In this document: one piece after another, positions 1 through 7,351 of the stretch | Position numbering within the stretch: the first letter of the stretch is position 1 | Layout of the letters: every line of letters starts with the position of its first letter | Origin: Betaproteobacteria bacterium HGW-Betaproteobacteria-14 | GTDB taxonomy: Bacteria > Pseudomonadota > Gammaproteobacteria > Burkholderiales > Rhodocyclaceae | Length of the DNA stretch: 49,836 nucleotides | NCBI GenBank assembly: GCA_002840845.1 | Contig: PHCS01000014.1 | Coordinates: forward strand, 1-49,836 | Direction: 5' to 3' | Position numbers and translations under genes: made by a program | Notes under the pieces: generated by a model | The model's database searches: none | Told to the model about the DNA's origin: nothing | The model's input: only the letters and a program-made list of their open reading frames with translations

Positions 1-822
1 CAGCTCAAGCTCGGCTACGAATGCATCCCGCCGGAGAGCCTGGCCACGCTCACCACGGTGGCGCGCGCGGTCTCCGACATCGCCAACATGCCGCACAACG
101 AGAAGGCCGCCTATGTCGGCGGCGACGCCTTCGCCCACAAGGGCGGCATGCACATCGACGCCGTGGTGAAGCACCCGGCTTCCTACGAGCACATCGATCC
201 CGACCAGGTCGGCAACAGCCGCCGCATGCTGATGTCGGAAGTCGCCGGGCGCAGCACCCTGCTCGCCCGCATCAAGGCCGTCGACCCGGCCATCGGCAAG
301 GACTCCCCGGAGACGAAGAAGATCGTCGACCGCCTCAAGCAGCTCGAGCACGAGGGCTACCAGTTCGAGGCGGCGGAGAGCTCCTTCGAGCTCGTCGTGC
401 GCAAGATCCTCGGCAAGTACAAGCCGTTCTTCGAGCTGATCGAGTTCAAGGTGATGGTCAACGAACCCGCGGTGAATGGCATGAACTCCTCCGCCATGAT
501 CAAGATCCGCGTCGGCGACGAAGTGGAGATCACCGCCGCGGAGGGCGACGGCCCGGTTAACGCGCTCGACAAGGCGGTGCGCAAGGCGCTCGAACGCTTC
601 TACCCGGCCATCGGCGAGATCCGCCTGACCGACTACAAGGTGCGCGTGCTCGATTCCAAGCAGGCCTCGGCCGCCAAGGTGCGCGTGCTCATCGAATCCA
701 CCGACCACCGCGAGCACTGGTCCACCATCGGCGTATCCACCGACGTCATCGACGCCTCCTGGCACGCCCTGGTCGATTCCATCGAGTACAAGCTGATGCG
801 GGATCAGGAGCGCAAAGGCTGA
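1..822 (+). CDS. cimA: (R)-citramalate synthase, 3' part
   Basis: The open frame enters at base 1 and runs to TGA at 820-822, so about 273 C-terminal residues are present and the 5' end lies outside the window. The protein condenses pyruvate and acetyl-CoA to citramalate, the first step of the threonine-independent route to 2-oxobutyrate and isoleucine. The call rests on the DAFAHKGGMHIDAV stretch, the YEHIDPDQVGN block, the SEVAGRSTLL segment and the C-terminal regulatory domain ending SWHALVDSIEYKL. These fit the CimA branch (Geobacter type) better than LeuA, whose equivalent is usually AFAHSSGIHQDG. LeuC and LeuD downstream could process the product. A homocitrate or isopropylmalate synthase is less likely but not excluded without the N-terminal barrel. 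Confidence 0.87.
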   Translation, partial: QLKLGYECIPPESLATLTTVARAVSDIANMPHNEKAAYVGGDAFAHKGGMHIDAVVKHPASYEHIDPDQVGNSRRMLMSEVAGRSTLLARIKAVDPAIGKDSPETKKIVDRLKQLEHEGYQFEAAESSFELVVRKILGKYKPFFELIEFKVMVNEPAVNGMNSSAMIKIRVGDEVEITAAEGDGPVNALDKAVRKALERFYPAIGEIRLTDYKVRVLDSKQASAAKVRVLIESTDHREHWSTIGVSTDVIDASWHALVDSIEYKLMRDQERKG

Positions 823-833
823 CGCCGACCACT

Positions 834-857
834 CCCTCTCCCGCCAGCGGGAGAGGG
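834..857. repeat. REP-like palindrome, copy A
   Basis: Perfect 11-bp arms (CCCTCTCCCGC and its complement) around a CA loop, between cimA and the convergent regulator gene. The arms are identical to those at 18193-18216 and 14100-14125, so this is a dispersed element rather than a dedicated terminator. It has no T-run, although it could still act as a hairpin between the convergent genes. Confidence 0.8.
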
Positions 858-865
858 GGAAGTTA

Positions 866-1663
866 TCATCCCCCCCGATCCGGTTTCAGCAGCACCAGCT
901 TCAGGTGCTCCTGCTCCACCGGCCGCAGCGTCACCTGCTGATACGTCACCAGGCCAAGGCGCGGATGGTTGAAGGCGCGCTGCCCGCCCTGGCGCTCCAG
1001 CACGTCGTGCTGCTTCCAGTAGCGCGAGAACGCCGCGCTGCCCTTCTTCAGTTCCCCGATCAGGTGTTCCACTGCCGGCTCGTCCAGCCGCGTGCGGCAG
1101 TCCGCGCGGAACTCCGCGGTAAGGCGGCGCGCCCGCGTTTCCCAGTCGGCGATGAACTGCCGCGCCGAGGGCTGCAGGAACACGTAGCGCAGCAGGTTGC
1201 GCGGCGGATCGTGCGGCTTCATGGGCTTGTCCAGCCAGCCGGCGAACAATGCCGCCGCCGCCTTGTTCCAGGCCAGCATGTCCCAGGTGCGGCCCATGAT
1301 GTAAGCGGGAATGGCGATGTCGCCGAGCAGGCCGGTGAGCAACTCGGATGCCGCATCCTCCTCGGGCGCGGCACCGAGCGGGTCGCGCCGCCCGGCCAGC
1401 TCGAAGATGTAGGCGCGCTCGCCGCGCGTCAGGCGCAGCGTCTGCGCCAGGCGGTTCAGCGCTTCGGCCGAGACATTCACCGCGCGCCCCTGCTCGATCC
1501 AGGTGTACCAGGTCGGACTGATGCCGGCCAGCTGCGCCACTTCCTCGCGGCGCAGGCCCTGCGCACGGCGCCGGCTACCGGCGGGAAAGCCGAATTCCTC
1601 GGGCGCATGGCGCCCGCGCATGACCTGCAGGAACTCGCCGAGCTCCTTGCGACGGTTGTCCAT
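866..1663 (-). CDS. XRE-family regulator with MmyB-like ligand-binding domain
   Basis: 265 residues. An N-terminal helix-turn-helix (about residues 30-65, GLRREEVAQLAGISPTWYTW) is followed by a C-terminal PAS-like MmyB domain (about 95-255, with AYIMGRTWDMLAWNKAA and DPPRNLLRYVFL). Proteins of this family are cytoplasmic transcription factors whose C-terminal domain is thought to bind small, possibly fatty-acid-like, ligands. They often control an adjacent oxidoreductase gene, but none is present here. It is convergent with cimA and divergent from leuC. A 14-bp perfect inverted repeat sits 17 bp upstream of the start codon and probably marks its operator. Target and ligand are unknown. Confidence 0.85.
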   Translation of the reverse strand: MDNRRKELGEFLQVMRGRHAPEEFGFPAGSRRRAQGLRREEVAQLAGISPTWYTWIEQGRAVNVSAEALNRLAQTLRLTRGERAYIFELAGRRDPLGAAPEEDAASELLTGLLGDIAIPAYIMGRTWDMLAWNKAAAALFAGWLDKPMKPHDPPRNLLRYVFLQPSARQFIADWETRARRLTAEFRADCRTRLDEPAVEHLIGELKKGSAAFSRYWKQHDVLERQGGQRAFNHPRLGLVTYQQVTLRPVEQEHLKLVLLKPDRGG

Positions 1664-1679
1664 TTCCGTTCCTGGCTGT

Positions 1680-1693
1680 TAGTACCAGTACTA
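1680..1693 (-). promoter_or_regulatory. Palindrome upstream of the MmyB-type regulator, probable operator
   Basis: TAGTAC-CA-GTACTA is a perfect 6-2-6 inverted repeat. On the minus strand it overlaps a TATACT sequence that resembles a -10 box, so binding there would block transcription of the regulator gene. I see no well-spaced -35 box. Autoregulation is inferred from position only. Confidence 0.45.
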
Positions 1694-1764
1694 GTATAAC
1701 TACCTGCCTTGTCAGGGTACCCAACCTTGGCTAGCATTTCTTGCGAAACAGTTAATACTTTGTC

Positions 1765-1839
1765 GTCCCCGCGCAAGCGGGGACCCATGGATTCCCGCTT
1801 TCCCCGGATCAAGTCCGAGGATGACGGCGGGAATGACGC
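1765..1839. repeat. Dispersed intergenic repeat upstream of leuC
   Basis: It begins with a perfect 8-bp hairpin (GTCCCCGC-GCAA-GCGGGGAC) and ends in GGCGGGAATGACG. It shares its overall design (CCGC-GCAA-GCGG left hairpin, GGAATGACG right end) with the element at 3309-3382 upstream of leuD. This is a common style of non-coding dyad repeat in proteobacterial genomes. It ends about 19 bases before the leuC start and would be part of the leuC leader if the promoter lies upstream. Confidence 0.65.
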
Positions 1840-1857
1840 TCAAACGAAGGAACCATC

Positions 1858-3267
1858 ATGGCCGGCAAGACGCTTTACGACAAACTCTGGGAATCGCACG
1901 TCGTCCGCGAGGAATCCGACGGCACGTGCCTGCTCTACATCGACCGCCACCTCATGCACGAGGTGACCAGCCCGCAGGCCTTCGAGGGCCTGCGCCTGGC
2001 TGGGCGCCGCGCTTGGCGTTCCTCCAGCGTGGTCGCCAACCCCGACCACAACACGCCCACCGACCACTGGGACGAAGGCATCAAGGACCCGATCTCGCGC
2101 CTGCAGGTGGAAACGCTCGACGCCAACATCAAGGATTTCGGCGCGCTGGTGTACTTCCCCTTCAAGCACGCCAACCAGGGCATCATCCACGTCATCGGCC
2201 CGGAGAACGGCACCACGCTGCCCGGCATGACCGTGGTGTGCGGCGACAGCCACACCTCCACCCACGGCGCCTTCGGTGCGCTGGCCTACGGCATCGGTAC
2301 CTCCGAGGTCGAGCACGTGCTGGCCACGCAGACGCTGGTGTCGAAGCGCTCCAAGCGCATGCTGGTCAGGGTCGAGGGGAAAGTCAGCCCCGGCGTGACG
2401 GCGAAGGACATCGCGCTCGCCATCATCGGCAAGATCGGCACCGCCGGCGGCACCGGCTACGCCGTCGAGTTCGGCGGCGCGGCCATCCGCGACCTTTCCA
2501 TCGAAGGCCGCATGACCCTCTGCAACATGACCATCGAAGCCGGCGCCCGCGCCGGCATCGTCGCGCCGGACGAGAAGACCGCCGCCTACCTCAAGGGCCG
2601 CCAGTACGCGCCGCAAGGTGCCGACTGGGACAAGGCCGTCGCCTACTGGAAGACGCTGCATTCCGACGCCGACGCCGTCTTCGATACCGTGGTCGAACTG
2701 GATGCCGAGAAGATCGAGCCGCAGGTCACCTGGGGCACCTCGCCCGAGCAGGTGCTGCCGGTCGGCGGCCGCGTGCCCGATCCCGCGAAAGAGACCGACA
2801 CGCAGAAGCGCGTCGGCATCGAGCGCGCCCTGCAGTACATGGGCCTCGCCGCCAACACGCCGATCCAGGACATCCAGGTCGACAAGGTCTTCATCGGCTC
2901 GTGCACCAACTCGCGCATCGAGGATCTGCGCGCCGCCGCGAATTTCACCAAGGGCAAGAAGAAGGCCGCCAACGTCAAGCTGGTGCTCGTCGTGCCAGGC
3001 TCCGGCCAGGTCAAGCGCCAGGCCGAGGCCGAGGGCCTCGACAAGATCTTCACCGCGGCCGGCTTCGAGTGGCGCGAGCCGGGCTGCTCGATGTGCCTGG
3101 CCATGAACGCCGACCGCCTCGCCCCGGGCGAGCGCTGCGCCTCCACTTCCAACCGCAACTTCGAAGGGCGCCAGGGCGCCGGCGGGCGCACCCACCTCGT
3201 CAGCCCCGAGATGGCCGCCGCCGCCGCCATCGCCGGCCACTTCGTCGACATCCGCAAGCAGCATTAA
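1858..3267 (+). CDS. leuC: 3-isopropylmalate dehydratase large subunit
   Basis: 469 residues, normal length for the bacterial large subunit. With LeuD it isomerises 2-isopropylmalate to 3-isopropylmalate in leucine synthesis, using an aconitase-type [4Fe-4S] cluster in the cytoplasm. The three cluster cysteines are visible: C349 in GSCTNSR, and C410 and C413 in EPGCSMC. The N-terminal segment [16 protein letters not shown] and the substrate-site block [15 protein letters not shown] are typical. AAGGA lies just upstream of the ATG. LeuCD enzymes can also process citramalate to methylmalate, so the neighbouring citramalate synthase suggests a dual leucine/isoleucine role (inference). Confidence 0.98.
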   Translation: MAGKTLYDKLWESHVVREESDGTCLLYIDRHLMHEVTSPQAFEGLRLAGRRAWRSSSVVANPDHNTPTDHWDEGIKDPISRLQVETLDANIKDFGALVYFPFKHANQGIIHVIGPENGTTLPGMTVVCGDSHTSTHGAFGALAYGIGTSEVEHVLATQTLVSKRSKRMLVRVEGKVSPGVTAKDIALAIIGKIGTAGGTGYAVEFGGAAIRDLSIEGRMTLCNMTIEAGARAGIVAPDEKTAAYLKGRQYAPQGADWDKAVAYWKTLHSDADAVFDTVVELDAEKIEPQVTWGTSPEQVLPVGGRVPDPAKETDTQKRVGIERALQYMGLAANTPIQDIQVDKVFIGSCTNSRIEDLRAAANFTKGKKKAANVKLVLVVPGSGQVKRQAEAEGLDKIFTAAGFEWREPGCSMCLAMNADRLAPGERCASTSNRNFEGRQGAGGRTHLVSPEMAAAAAIAGHFVDIRKQH

Positions 3268-3308
3268 TGAGCTATTCGATTTTGCATGGCATGCGTCGAT
3301 CTTTGACT

Positions 3309-3382
3309 CGTCATTCCCGCGCAAGCGGGAATCCAGAAGCCTTCTGGATTCCGGGTTCCGCTGCGCGGCCCCGGAATGACGG
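3309..3382. repeat. Dispersed intergenic repeat between leuC and leuD
   Basis: Two consecutive hairpins are visible: ATTCCCGC-GCAA-GCGGGAAT at 3313-3332 and a 9-bp-arm dyad at 3330-3350 (AATCCAGAA/TTCTGGATT). The unit closes with CGGAATGACGG. It is related to the element at 1765-1839 and fills most of an unusually long (158-base) gap between two genes whose products form one enzyme. Confidence 0.7.
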
Positions 3383-3425
3383 CATTTCCGTCAACGCCAC
3401 ATGTAATCTTCAATAAGGAACCGCC

Positions 3426-4064
3426 ATGAAAGCCTTCAAATCCTTCACCGGCCTGGTCTGCCCGCTCGACCGCGCCAACGTCGACACCGACGCCATCATC
3501 CCCAAGCAGTTCCTCAAGTCGATCAAGCGCTCGGGCTTCGGCCCCTACCTCTTCGACGAATGGCGCTACGCGGATTTCGGCGAACCGGGCATGGACTGCA
3601 GCACGCGCCCGCTGAAGAAGGACTTCGTGCTCAACCAGCCGCGCTACCAGGGCGCGCAGGTGCTGCTCGCGCGCGACAACTTCGGCTGCGGCTCCAGCCG
3701 CGAACACGCCCCCTGGGCCATCGAGAACTACGGCTTCCAGGTCGTCATCGCGCCGTCCTTCGCCGACATCTTCTTTTCCAACTGCTACAAGAACGGCCTG
3801 CTGCCCATCGTCCTGCCCGCCGCCACGGTGGACAAGCTCTTCAAGGAATGCGAAGCGAACGAAGGCTACCGGCTCGCCGTCGACCTCGAATCGCAGAAGG
3901 TCACCACGCCCTCGGGCGAATCCTTCGCCTTCGACATCACGCCGCACCGCAAGCACTGCCTGCTCAACGGCCTCGACGAAATCGGCCTCACGCTGCAGCA
4001 CGCCGACGAGATCAAGGCCTTCGAAGCCAAGCACAAGGCCACGCAGCCCTGGCTGTTCGCCTGA
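3426..4064 (+). CDS. leuD: 3-isopropylmalate dehydratase small subunit
   Basis: 212 residues, the usual length. It is the swivelling small subunit of isopropylmalate isomerase and supplies substrate-recognition residues to LeuC. Diagnostic stretches are [21 protein letters not shown] near the N-terminus, [15 protein letters not shown] (about residues 82-96) and [19 protein letters not shown] clear AAGGA precedes the ATG by about 7 bases. leuB, which often follows leuD, is absent here; the next genes are a toxin-antitoxin pair, so the leu cluster is interrupted or was never continuous in this lineage. Confidence 0.98.
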   Translation: MKAFKSFTGLVCPLDRANVDTDAIIPKQFLKSIKRSGFGPYLFDEWRYADFGEPGMDCSTRPLKKDFVLNQPRYQGAQVLLARDNFGCGSSREHAPWAIENYGFQVVIAPSFADIFFSNCYKNGLLPIVLPAATVDKLFKECEANEGYRLAVDLESQKVTTPSGESFAFDITPHRKHCLLNGLDEIGLTLQHADEIKAFEAKHKATQPWLFA

Positions 4065-4089
4065 GTACCACCTAAACCCCGCCTCAATC

Positions 4090-4113
4090 GCCCGCGGCCG
4101 CCCGGCCGTGGGC
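4090..4113 (+). terminator. GC-rich hairpin after leuD
   Basis: Ten-base arms (4090-4099 and 4104-4113) pair with one G-T wobble around a GCCC loop, 25 bases after the leuD stop. No T-run follows, so it is a weak or factor-assisted terminator candidate or an RNA-stabilising hairpin. Confidence 0.35.
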
Positions 4114-4209
4114 GGCTTCCCGAAAGTCAGTCCCTGCAACACGGCGAGCATCGCGCCGCCTAGTGATTTCCATAGGCTCATCTCGTGAGCCGGCAGCGGC
4201 AGCACAATG

Positions 4210-4235
4210 GTGACAGGCTTGTACTATGGTGTCAC
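4210..4235. promoter_or_regulatory. Inverted repeat upstream of hicA, candidate operator
   Basis: GTGACA (4210-4215) and TGTCAC (4230-4235) are exact complements separated by 14 bases, directly before the hicA start at 4252. HicB proteins usually repress their own operon through such repeats. An ATGGT...ACCAT pair lies in the same stretch. The promoter elements themselves are not clear to me. Confidence 0.4.
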
Positions 4236-4251
4236 TATTGGTACCATTCCA

Positions 4252-4509
4252 ATGACTTCTGCCGCGAAAATACTCGACCTGATGCGACGCGAACCGGCCA
4301 ATGTCCGGTTCAACGACCTCAAGAAGGTGTGCGAGACGTATTTCGGGAAGCCGTGGCAGTCGGGCACCAGCCACGCGATCTTCAAGACGCCCTGGGCCGG
4401 CGATCCCCGGATCAACATCCAGGATCAGAAAGGCAAGGCCAAGGCATACCAGGTCCGGCAGGTGCTCCTGGCAATCGACAAGCTGGAGGGCATGCGCAAT
4501 GAGCGTTGA
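4252..4509 (+). CDS. hicA: HicA-like mRNA interferase toxin
   Basis: 85 residues from the ATG at 4252. An in-frame ATG at 4207 would add 15 residues but would place the inverted repeat inside the gene, and the family normally starts near MTSAAKILDLMRR. HicA folds as a double-stranded-RNA-binding-like domain and cleaves mRNA. The catalytic histidine is H41 in the SGTSH motif, followed by the KTPWAGDPRINIQ strand. The VRFNDLKKVCETYFG helix is typical of this HicA subgroup. The stop overlaps the start of the antitoxin gene by 11 bases, which fits coupled toxin-antitoxin translation. The toxin looks intact. Confidence 0.88.
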   Translation: MTSAAKILDLMRREPANVRFNDLKKVCETYFGKPWQSGTSHAIFKTPWAGDPRINIQDQKGKAKAYQVRQVLLAIDKLEGMRNER

Positions 4510-4822
4510 TCACTACACCTACCGCGTCACCTGGTCCGCCGAGGACGGCGAACACGTCGGCCTGTGCACCGAATTCCCCTCGCTGTCGTGGCTGGCGAAA
4601 ACGCCGGAAGCCGCCCTGAAGGGCATCCGCCAGATCGTGGCCGAGGCAGTGGCCGACATGCAGGCCTCGGGCGAGACCGTTCCCGTGCCCCTGGCGGAAA
4701 AACGCTACAGCGGCGAATTCCGCGTGCGCATTCCGCCCGAGGTCCACCGCTCGCTCGCCATCCAGGCCGCCGAGCAGGGCGTCAGCCTGAACCGCCTGGC
4801 CAGCGCGAAGCTGGCGGCCTGA
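4499..4822 (+). CDS. hicB: HicB-like antitoxin
   Basis: 107 residues. The N-terminal part (about 1-65; YRVTWSAEDGEHVGLCTEFPS, then ALKGIRQIVAEAVADM) is the partially degraded RNase-H-like HicB fold that blocks HicA. The C-terminal part (about 75-107; FRVRIPPEVHRSLAIQAAEQG then SLNRLASAKL) looks like a ribbon-helix-helix DNA-binding domain that would give autorepression. ATG at 4499 overlaps the hicA end by 11 bases. It is convergent with the next gene, whose stop is only 32 bases away. Confidence 0.9.
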   Translation: MSVDHYTYRVTWSAEDGEHVGLCTEFPSLSWLAKTPEAALKGIRQIVAEAVADMQASGETVPVPLAEKRYSGEFRVRIPPEVHRSLAIQAAEQGVSLNRLASAKLAA

Positions 4823-4854
4823 CAAGCCCTACCTGAACACCCCCGTCAGCCCGC

Positions 4855-5493
4855 CTACTTCGCCGTCGGCGTGTAAGTCCAAATCCAGTTGTTGTTGAGC
4901 GCCTTCATCACGATGGACTTGCCGTCCGGCGTCACTGTGATGGGCCCGTCCTTGGGAATCATGCCGGCCATGGCCAGCGCCTGCGGGTCGGGCGGGCCGA
5001 TGTATTCTTTTGCCGCCACGGTCGCACCCTTGAACAGGCGAAGCTTACTGTTGCAGGAATCCGCCACCATCGTGTCCGGATGGATGCGCTTGCCGACCAG
5101 TTCCAGCGCTTCCCTGGGTTTGGCTTGCCTGATCTCCACCACGTCGAAGTGCTCGTAGGGGCCGTTCAACTTACCGGTCGGGCACTTCTTCTCCATCCCC
5201 ACGAGGTTGGACACTCTGGCCGCATCGTTCTGGATTTTCGGCGTGCCCACGATCACGCCCTTCTTCTTGTTCCAGTCGAAGGACAGCGTCACGCGCTCGA
5301 ACACATCCGCGTAGAGATCCGCATCCGTGGGCGGAATCTGCACATGCTTCCGGGTGAATTCCCCCACCACCTCGTAATGCACGATCTCGACCTTGGCCCA
5401 TTTCTCCATGGCGGCCATGTCCTGCGCGGCGGCGGGCGCCGACTGGAACAGGGCGGTGACGATCAGGGATGCGCCTATCAGGGCTGGTTTCAT
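4855..5493 (-). CDS. Putative exported protein of unknown function
   Basis: 212 residues from the ATG at 5493, which has AAGGAG just upstream; the open frame extends further 5' but that part belongs to other sequence. Residues 1-23 form a signal peptide (KPALIGASLIVTALFQSAPAAA, probable cleavage before QDM), so the mature protein should be periplasmic or secreted. The mature part is mixed alpha/beta with two cysteines (in KKCPTG and DSCNSK) that could form a disulphide. I recognise no domain or catalytic motif. It is convergent with hicB and downstream of a perfect hairpin and a decayed aminotransferase gene. Confidence 0.75.
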   Translation of the reverse strand: MKPALIGASLIVTALFQSAPAAAQDMAAMEKWAKVEIVHYEVVGEFTRKHVQIPPTDADLYADVFERVTLSFDWNKKKGVIVGTPKIQNDAARVSNLVGMEKKCPTGKLNGPYEHFDVVEIRQAKPREALELVGKRIHPDTMVADSCNSKLRLFKGATVAAKEYIGPPDPQALAMAGMIPKDGPITVTPDGKSIVMKALNNNWIWTYTPTAK

Positions 5494-5539
5494 CTGGGAC
5501 TCCTTAAGGGAAGGCCAGTGCATTATCGTCCTTGTCTCT

Positions 5540-5569
5540 CCAATCCGGGCACGATCATGCCCGGATTGG
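5540..5569. repeat. Perfect 12-bp-arm hairpin
   Basis: CCAATCCGGGCA (5540-5551) and its exact complement (5558-5569) flank a 6-base loop. It lies between the aminotransferase remnant and the exported-protein gene. Neither side has a T-run. It could be a factor-dependent terminator, an attenuator in the leader of the exported-protein gene, or a trace of a mobile element. Confidence 0.6.
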
Positions 5570-5579
5570 GCATGATTGA

Positions 5580-5844
5580 TCACGAACGCACAAACGCCAA
5601 CAGCGGGCCGTAATCCTTGCAGTCCGCGATAACGATGCGCTCCCCCGCCCGCCAGCGCAGCGAGCGCAGCACTGCATTCGCGCCCGCCGTGGCGTTGTCC
5701 ATGAAAGTCAGCCGCTGCGGCACGGCGCCGAAGGAACCGTGGTTGAGGAAACGGATGCCGGGATCGAGCGACCAGAAGCCGCGCAGGGGGGTGGCCGAAG
5801 GGGGTGTTGGGTGGGGGCAAGTAATCGGCGGGAGTAGTGCCCAT
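5580..5844 (-). pseudogene. Remnant of a class V aminotransferase (isopenicillin N epimerase-like)
   Basis: Reading leftwards from an ATG at 5844 the frame begins MGTTPADYLPPPNTPFGHP. A shift of frame in a C-run then continues as LRGFWSLDPGIRFLNHGSFG, a characteristic N-terminus of class V pyridoxal-phosphate aminotransferase/epimerase proteins. Immediately afterwards comes FMDNATAGANAVLRS, which in intact homologues lies tens of residues further on. The frame then ends abruptly at TGA 5580-5582 after DYGPLLAFVRS. So there is one frameshift, an internal deletion and loss of the whole PLP-lysine and C-terminal part. The start lies 12 bases after the hsdM stop. Family assignment is from recall of the motif, without a search. 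Confidence 0.65.
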
Positions 5845-5855
5845 TTCTTGCGGCA

Positions 5856-7349
5856 CTACGCCGATTCGCTCGTGTCGTTCAAATCGGCGGCAATCAGTCG
5901 GAATTGCTCCAGCGCCGCCTCCAGGTCTTCCACAATCTCCTGCGCAATCACCTCGGGCGCAGGCAGGTTGTCGCTGTCGGCCAGCGATTCATCCTTGAGC
6001 CAGAAGATATCCAGGCTAGCCTTGTCGCGGGCGATCAGTTCGTCGTAATCGTAGGCACGCCAGCGCCCTTCCGGGTTTTCCGTCGACCAGGTCGGCTTGC
6101 GGTCGTTTCGGTTGGCCGGGTTGTACAGATCTACAAACTCCCTTAGATCTTCGACCCGCATCGGATTGGTCTTCAGCGTGAAATGCTTGTTGGTGCGCAG
6201 GTCGTAAATCCAAAGTTTCTTCGTCCACGGCGTCTCGCTGGCCGGCTTCTTGTCGAAGAACAGCACATTCGCCTTCACCCCCTGCGCGTAGAACAGCCCC
6301 GTCGGCAGGCGCAGCAGCGTATGCACTTCGCACTCGTGCAAGAGCTTCCTGCGGATGGTTTCCCCGGCGCCGCCCTCGAACAACACGTTGTCCGGCACCA
6401 CCACGGCGGCGCGACCGTGGATGTCGAGCAGCGTCTTGATGTGCTGCACGAAATTGAGCTGCTTGTTCGAGGTCGTGGCCCAGAAGTCGTCGCGCTCGAT
6501 GATGTCCTTTTCCGTCGTCGTGCGGCCGTCCTCGCCGACGATGACGGTACTGCTTTTCTTACCGAATGGCGGATTAGCGAGCACCACTCTGTAACGCTCG
6601 CCCGGGTCGGCAGCCAGCGCATCGGCCACACGCACAGGCACGCTCTTCTCGGAGCCGATGCCATGCAGCAACAGATTCATCGCGCAGACCCGCGCCGTCG
6701 CCTGCACCAGCTCCCAACCGGTGAAGGCCGATTCTTTCAGGTGGCGTTTCTCGTCCTTGGTCAGATTGGGATAGTGATGGATGAGGTAGTTGTGCGCAGT
6801 GAACAGAAATCCACCCGTGCCGCAGGCCGGGTCGCAGATGCGCTCGTCAGGCTTGGGTGCAACACACGTCACCATCGCTTGAATCAAAGCCCGAGGCGTG
6901 AAGTATTGGCCCGCGCCGCTCTTCAAGTCCTGGGCGTTTTTCTCCAGCAAGCCTTCGTAGGCATCGCCCTTCACATCCACGTTCAGGGACGACCAGTTCT
7001 CCTTGTCGATCAGGTCGGAGATCACCCGCGTCAGTTTCGCCGGGTCCTGGAACTTGTTCTGCGCCTTGCCGAAGATCAGGCCCAGCGTGCCCTTCTGCTG
7101 GCCCAGCGCCTCCAGCGTATGGCGGTAGTGATCGAACAATTCATCGCCGCTCAAGGCCAACAAAGTCGGCCAGGAATATTTCGCCGGCACGATGCTCGGC
7201 TGGCTGTGAGGCGGCTTGCTACGCTCATCGGCCATTTTGAGGAACAGCAAATAGGTGAGCTGTTCGACGTAATCGCCGTAGCTCATGCCGTCGTCGCGCA
7301 GGACGTTGCAGTAGTTCCAGAGTTTCTGGACGAGAGTAGAAGAATTCAT
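5856..7349 (-). CDS. hsdM: Type I restriction-modification N6-adenine methyltransferase subunit
   Basis: 497 residues, normal for HsdM. The N-terminal helical HsdM domain (about 1-125) precedes the methylase. S-adenosylmethionine motif I is DPACGTGG at 173-180 and the catalytic motif is NPPFG at 259-263, the hallmark of N6-adenine methylation. With HsdS it methylates the target sequence and protects host DNA. Unusually it is not next to hsdS: it starts 2 bases after the stop of the nucleotidyltransferase gene and is the last gene of that unit, about 4.6 kb from hsdS. Its expression therefore probably depends on the promoter at 8630-8659. No damage is visible. Confidence 0.96.
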   Translation of the reverse strand: MNSSTLVQKLWNYCNVLRDDGMSYGDYVEQLTYLLFLKMADERSKPPHSQPSIVPAKYSWPTLLALSGDELFDHYRHTLEALGQQKGTLGLIFGKAQNKFQDPAKLTRVISDLIDKENWSSLNVDVKGDAYEGLLEKNAQDLKSGAGQYFTPRALIQAMVTCVAPKPDERICDPACGTGGFLFTAHNYLIHHYPNLTKDEKRHLKESAFTGWELVQATARVCAMNLLLHGIGSEKSVPVRVADALAADPGERYRVVLANPPFGKKSSTVIVGEDGRTTTEKDIIERDDFWATTSNKQLNFVQHIKTLLDIHGRAAVVVPDNVLFEGGAGETIRRKLLHECEVHTLLRLPTGLFYAQGVKANVLFFDKKPASETPWTKKLWIYDLRTNKHFTLKTNPMRVEDLREFVDLYNPANRNDRKPTWSTENPEGRWRAYDYDELIARDKASLDIFWLKDESLADSDNLPAPEVIAQEIVEDLEAALEQFRLIAADLNDTSESA

Positions 7350-7351
7350 GG

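Noticed and set aside
834-857. Dedicated terminator between cimA and the regulator gene
   Set aside because: There is no T-run, and identical arms occur elsewhere, including inside hsdR, so a dispersed repeat explains it better.
1840-3324. 494-codon open frame on the minus strand across leuC
   Set aside because: It mirrors leuC codon periodicity in GC-rich DNA; the sequence is low-complexity (A, G, L, V, D) with no motif.
3264-4205. 313-codon minus-strand frame over leuD containing a PACAGMT-like peptide
   Set aside because: The peptide is a translation of the dispersed repeat at 3309-3382; the rest is antisense to leuD.
4084-4374. 96-codon minus-strand frame overlapping the hicA leader
   Set aside because: It covers a well-supported hicA on the other strand and has no family resemblance.
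5494-5855. N-terminal extension of the exported protein up to 5844-5856
   Set aside because: The extension reads arginine-rich nonsense, whereas another frame there shows an aminotransferase remnant; the ATG at 5493 has a good Shine-Dalgarno sequence and a signal peptide.
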